Assembly: GCA_038244055.1 (NCBI GenBank)
Contig: JBBRTW010000350.1
Location: 1-7,929, forward strand
DNA length: 7,929 nucleotides
From: DASPKW01 sp038244055
Lineage (GTDB): Bacteria > Planctomycetota > Phycisphaerae > Tepidisphaerales > Tepidisphaeraceae
Direction of reading: 5' to 3'
Shown: positions 5,266 through 7,929 of the stretch, in pieces
Layout: every line of letters begins with the position of its first letter
Position numbering within the stretch: position 1 is the first letter of the stretch
Notes under the pieces: model-generated
What the model was told of the DNA's origin: nothing
Seen by the model: the letters and a program-made list of their open reading frames with translations, nothing else
Database searches by the model: none
Translations under genes and position numbers: made by a program

Positions 5266-7929
5266 ATGGCTACCCATAAGGGGATCGCGGCGGTGTGTGG
5301 GATCGAGGCGCTGGAGTCGCGGATGATGCTGGCGGCGGGGCAGCTTGATCCGACATTTGGCATCGGCGGAAAAGTCACCACGGACTTCATCGGGCCGGCG
5401 CGCTCCGAAGCTTATGCGACGCTCACCCTGCCCGATAATAAAGTTCTCATTGCCGGCCATGCGCTCAGCGGCGATCAGCACCACAGTCTGGCCCTCGCCC
5501 AGTTCCTCGCCGATGGCAAGCCCGATACCACCTTCGGCGTCAACGGCGTCGTCGTCAATTCCTTCGGCGGCCAGTGCGCCGCTCTCGATGTCATCCGACA
5601 GTCCGATGGCAAAATCGTCGTCGCCGGCCAGTTGAACGGCGATCTGCTCGTCGCCCGCTTCAATGCCAATGGCTCGGTTGATTCCACTTTCGGAACAGGC
5701 GGCGTCTTTACCTCCCACTCAGGCTCCCTCGCCAGCTACGCCTCGGTCCGTCTCCAGTCCACCGGCCGAATCGTCGTCGCCTTCGCCGATGGCAATTCCG
5801 GCGATGATGGCAACGATATCCGACTCCTCCGCCTCACCGCCGCCGGCGCTATCGATACCTCGTTCGGGACCAGCGGCCTGATCGCCCTCAACTTCGGCAA
5901 TTTCGATTACTTCGGCGGCATCGAAATCATGGCCGACAACCGCATCGTCCTCGGCGGCGCTTATCGCGCCAATTCCACGCCCAACGGCAACGGCATCGTT
6001 CTCTACCGCTTCACCGCCGACGGAAAAACCGATGCCACCTTTGCAGGCTCGGGGTTTGTGCGCGGCCATCTCTTCGGGCAGGGCGACAATGTCGAAGATA
6101 TCGCCCTCGATGCACAGGGCCGCATCATTCTACTCAACACCCACACCAAGGGCGTCGATATCGCCCGCTTTCGCGCTGATGGCGTCTTCGATCGATCTTT
6201 CGCCCAACGCGGCATCCTCTTCGCCGATTTCATCGCCCAGAACACCGACGGCTCGGTCCATAACGGCCGCCTGGTCTACCAGGCATTCGATGGCGGAATT
6301 GTCGCCCTCGGCAATGCCTCGTCACTTGGGTCAACCGAATACTCGCGCATCGCCGCCCTCCGCCTGACCTCCGCCGGGGCAATCGACAAGTCCTTTGATA
6401 CCGATGGCATCATCTCGCTCTCCCTCAAGACCCGCGATACGATCAGTGGCGCGGCGATCGATGCCGCGCATCGCATCATCGCCGCCGGATCCTTCAACGG
6501 CGACATGCTCGCCGCACGCTTCACCCCCGCCGGCCAGTCCGACAGCACCTTCGGCGCCAGCGGCCTGGCCACCATTAGCGCCACCGCCCCCGGTGTCGAC
6601 GCCGCCAGCGACATGATCCAGCTCCCCGATGGCAAAATCCTCGTCGCCGGCAGCAATACCGATCGCAACGGCACCCGCCCCGCCCTCGCCCGCTATCTCG
6701 CCAACGGACAGCTCGATCCCTCCTTCGGCATCGGCGGAAGAATCACCCTCACCCTTTCCCCCGTCGAAAACGTAGCGGTCGGCCTCACGGCCCTCGCCGA
6801 TGGAAAAGTTCTCGCGCTCATCTCCAGCGGATACAGTTCAGGCTGGGTCGTCCGGCTCAATGCCGATGGCTCGCTCGATTCCTCCTTTGCCGCCAGCGGC
6901 AAAACCGCGCCATTCTCCGCGGCCCCCACCGCCCTCTCGCTTCTCCCCGCCACCGGTGGAAAATTCATGGTCATGCTGCGCGGCTCGCTGCGCCGCTTCA
7001 ACGCCGACGGCGCTGTCGACACAACTTTCGGCGTCGCCGGCGATCTCGCCCTCGCAAACGCCTACTACTCCGAATTCACCGCGCTGCCGGGCGGAAAACT
7101 TCTGCTCGTCGGCCGCACCGATTCCACCGATGGTTCTCAACATTTCTTGGTTGTCTCACGCCTCAATGCCGATGGCTCATTTGATTCCACTTTCGGCGTC
7201 AACGGCATCGCCCAATTTCAAATCAGCGGCCATACGCGCGCTTGGCCTTCAAACTTCACCTTCCAGCCCGATGGCAAGATCGTCATTGTCGGCTCCTTGA
7301 GTGAAGAATATGCCGGCACCCGTGTCCTCGTCGCCCGCCTTACCGCCAATGGAATGCTTGATGCCACCTTCGGTAATGCCGGGCTCGTCAGCGCCACCCT
7401 CTCGCCGAGCATGCCCTTCGACTGGGCCAGTGGCTCCGATACCGGCGTCGATGTCGTCATCCAGGCAGATGGCCAGATCGTCGTCGCCTGCAGTAACGAT
7501 GTCGCGCCCACCGATGGCTCTCCATATCAGAGGACCTTCGACTGGACCATCCTCCGCTACAACCCCAACGGCACCCTCGATTATTCCTTCGGCGACCACG
7601 GCAGCGTCGATACCTCCTTCGGCCGAAACGACAACTCCTCCGCTGCGCTCATCACGCCCGATGGCAAGCTCCTCGTCGCCGGCACCGGCGAGCCCAACGC
7701 CACCGCGTCCGATTTCGCCCTCGCCCGCTATCTCCTGACCGATCCAAACCCCATCACCGCCAAAATCGAATCCGGCGTCCTCAAGATCACCGGCTCTGCC
7801 GCCGCCGATACCATCCGACTCGAGCCCTCCGCCGGCCGAATGTATATCCCCGGCGTCAACGCCTCCTTCCTCCTCACCGCTTTCTCCAAAATCCAAATCA
7901 CCTCCCTCTCCGGCAACGACACCATCGAC
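5266..7929 (+). CDS. Delta-60 repeat surface protein, 3' end outside window
   Basis: First 888 codons of a large, probably exported, beta-rich protein; the frame is open to the right edge. Residues 1-26 contain LESRMML at 16-22, matching the LEPR-XLL type of leader common on predicted planctomycete surface proteins; no ordinary hydrophobic signal peptide is present. Fourteen delta-60 repeats follow, each with D-x-(T/S)-F-(G)-x-x-G, then a (P)DGK-(I/V)-hydrophobic-V-A-G strand, then (L/V)-x-R-(F/Y/L)-x-x-(N/D/A)G. The key Asp lies at 28, 87, 139, 197, 256, 309, 374, 426, 484, 538, 585, 640, 699 and 772, averaging 57 residues apart. Fourteen blades could make two seven-bladed propellers, which is inference. 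From about residue 825 a different region begins and ends in SGNDTID, like the start of hemolysin-type calcium-binding repeats. No catalytic motif is seen. Adhesion, cell-envelope or extracellular function is plausible but unproven. Confidence 0.9.
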   Translation, partial: MATHKGIAAVCGIEALESRMMLAAGQLDPTFGIGGKVTTDFIGPARSEAYATLTLPDNKVLIAGHALSGDQHHSLALAQFLADGKPDTTFGVNGVVVNSFGGQCAALDVIRQSDGKIVVAGQLNGDLLVARFNANGSVDSTFGTGGVFTSHSGSLASYASVRLQSTGRIVVAFADGNSGDDGNDIRLLRLTAAGAIDTSFGTSGLIALNFGNFDYFGGIEIMADNRIVLGGAYRANSTPNGNGIVLYRFTADGKTDATFAGSGFVRGHLFGQGDNVEDIALDAQGRIILLNTHTKGVDIARFRADGVFDRSFAQRGILFADFIAQNTDGSVHNGRLVYQAFDGGIVALGNASSLGSTEYSRIAALRLTSAGAIDKSFDTDGIISLSLKTRDTISGAAIDAAHRIIAAGSFNGDMLAARFTPAGQSDSTFGASGLATISATAPGVDAASDMIQLPDGKILVAGSNTDRNGTRPALARYLANGQLDPSFGIGGRITLTLSPVENVAVGLTALADGKVLALISSGYSSGWVVRLNADGSLDSSFAASGKTAPFSAAPTALSLLPATGGKFMVMLRGSLRRFNADGAVDTTFGVAGDLALANAYYSEFTALPGGKLLLVGRTDSTDGSQHFLVVSRLNADGSFDSTFGVNGIAQFQISGHTRAWPSNFTFQPDGKIVIVGSLSEEYAGTRVLVARLTANGMLDATFGNAGLVSATLSPSMPFDWASGSDTGVDVVIQADGQIVVACSNDVAPTDGSPYQRTFDWTILRYNPNGTLDYSFGDHGSVDTSFGRNDNSSAALITPDGKLLVAGTGEPNATASDFALARYLLTDPNPITAKIESGVLKITGSAAADTIRLEPSAGRMYIPGVNASFLLTAFSKIQITSLSGNDTID

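Noticed and set aside
7249..7896. Minus-strand Gly/Asp/Glu-rich frame opposite the delta-60 repeats
   Set aside because: Its apparent repeats mirror the delta-60 repeats on the other strand, so it has no independent support.

Overview
The window most probably comes from a member of the Planctomycetota, perhaps Phycisphaerae. The main clue is the N-terminus of the last gene, which carries an LExRxxL leader motif (LESRMML), a type common on predicted surface proteins of that phylum. Supporting clues are the GC-rich, C-ending codon use and an intergenic region filled with short G-rich repeats of a kind I associate with planctomycete genomes. The assignment is inferred from motifs, not from a search.

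Positions 1-4387 hold three tightly packed plus-strand genes that look like one operon. The first is the 3' part of a c-type cytochrome with two visible CxxCH sites. It overlaps by 17 bases a secreted or membrane-anchored protein with six NHL repeats, predicted to be a six-bladed beta-propeller. That gene overlaps by four bases (TTGA) a TTG-started, 911-residue exported cytochrome with 24 CxxCH haem sites. The 24 sites form 12 pairs. From the second pair on, the first site of each pair reads CxxCHxxH, and the linkers between pairs are alternately short and long. This gives a tetrahaem super-repeat of about 143 residues. The set suggests extracytoplasmic electron transfer, with the propeller as a possible scaffold. 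No porin, quinol oxidase or terminal reductase is visible, so the electron donor and acceptor are unknown.

Positions 4388-5265 hold no convincing gene. The first half is G-rich on the plus strand and is a patchwork of short repeats: GGTTC units, a G-quadruplex-like tract, two identical 22-base repeats with a palindromic core, GAGGGTW heptamers and a 14-base near-tandem repeat. The second half has a good intrinsic terminator (5061-5094) with no gene assigned to it, and a two-part hairpin just before the ribosome-binding site of the next gene.

Positions 5266-7929 hold the 5' 888 codons of a large surface or secreted protein. It has the LExRxxL leader, then 14 delta-60 repeats (probably beta-propeller blades), then the start of what looks like a calcium-binding-type repeat region cut by the window edge. 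Nothing in the sequence ties it functionally to the cytochrome operon.
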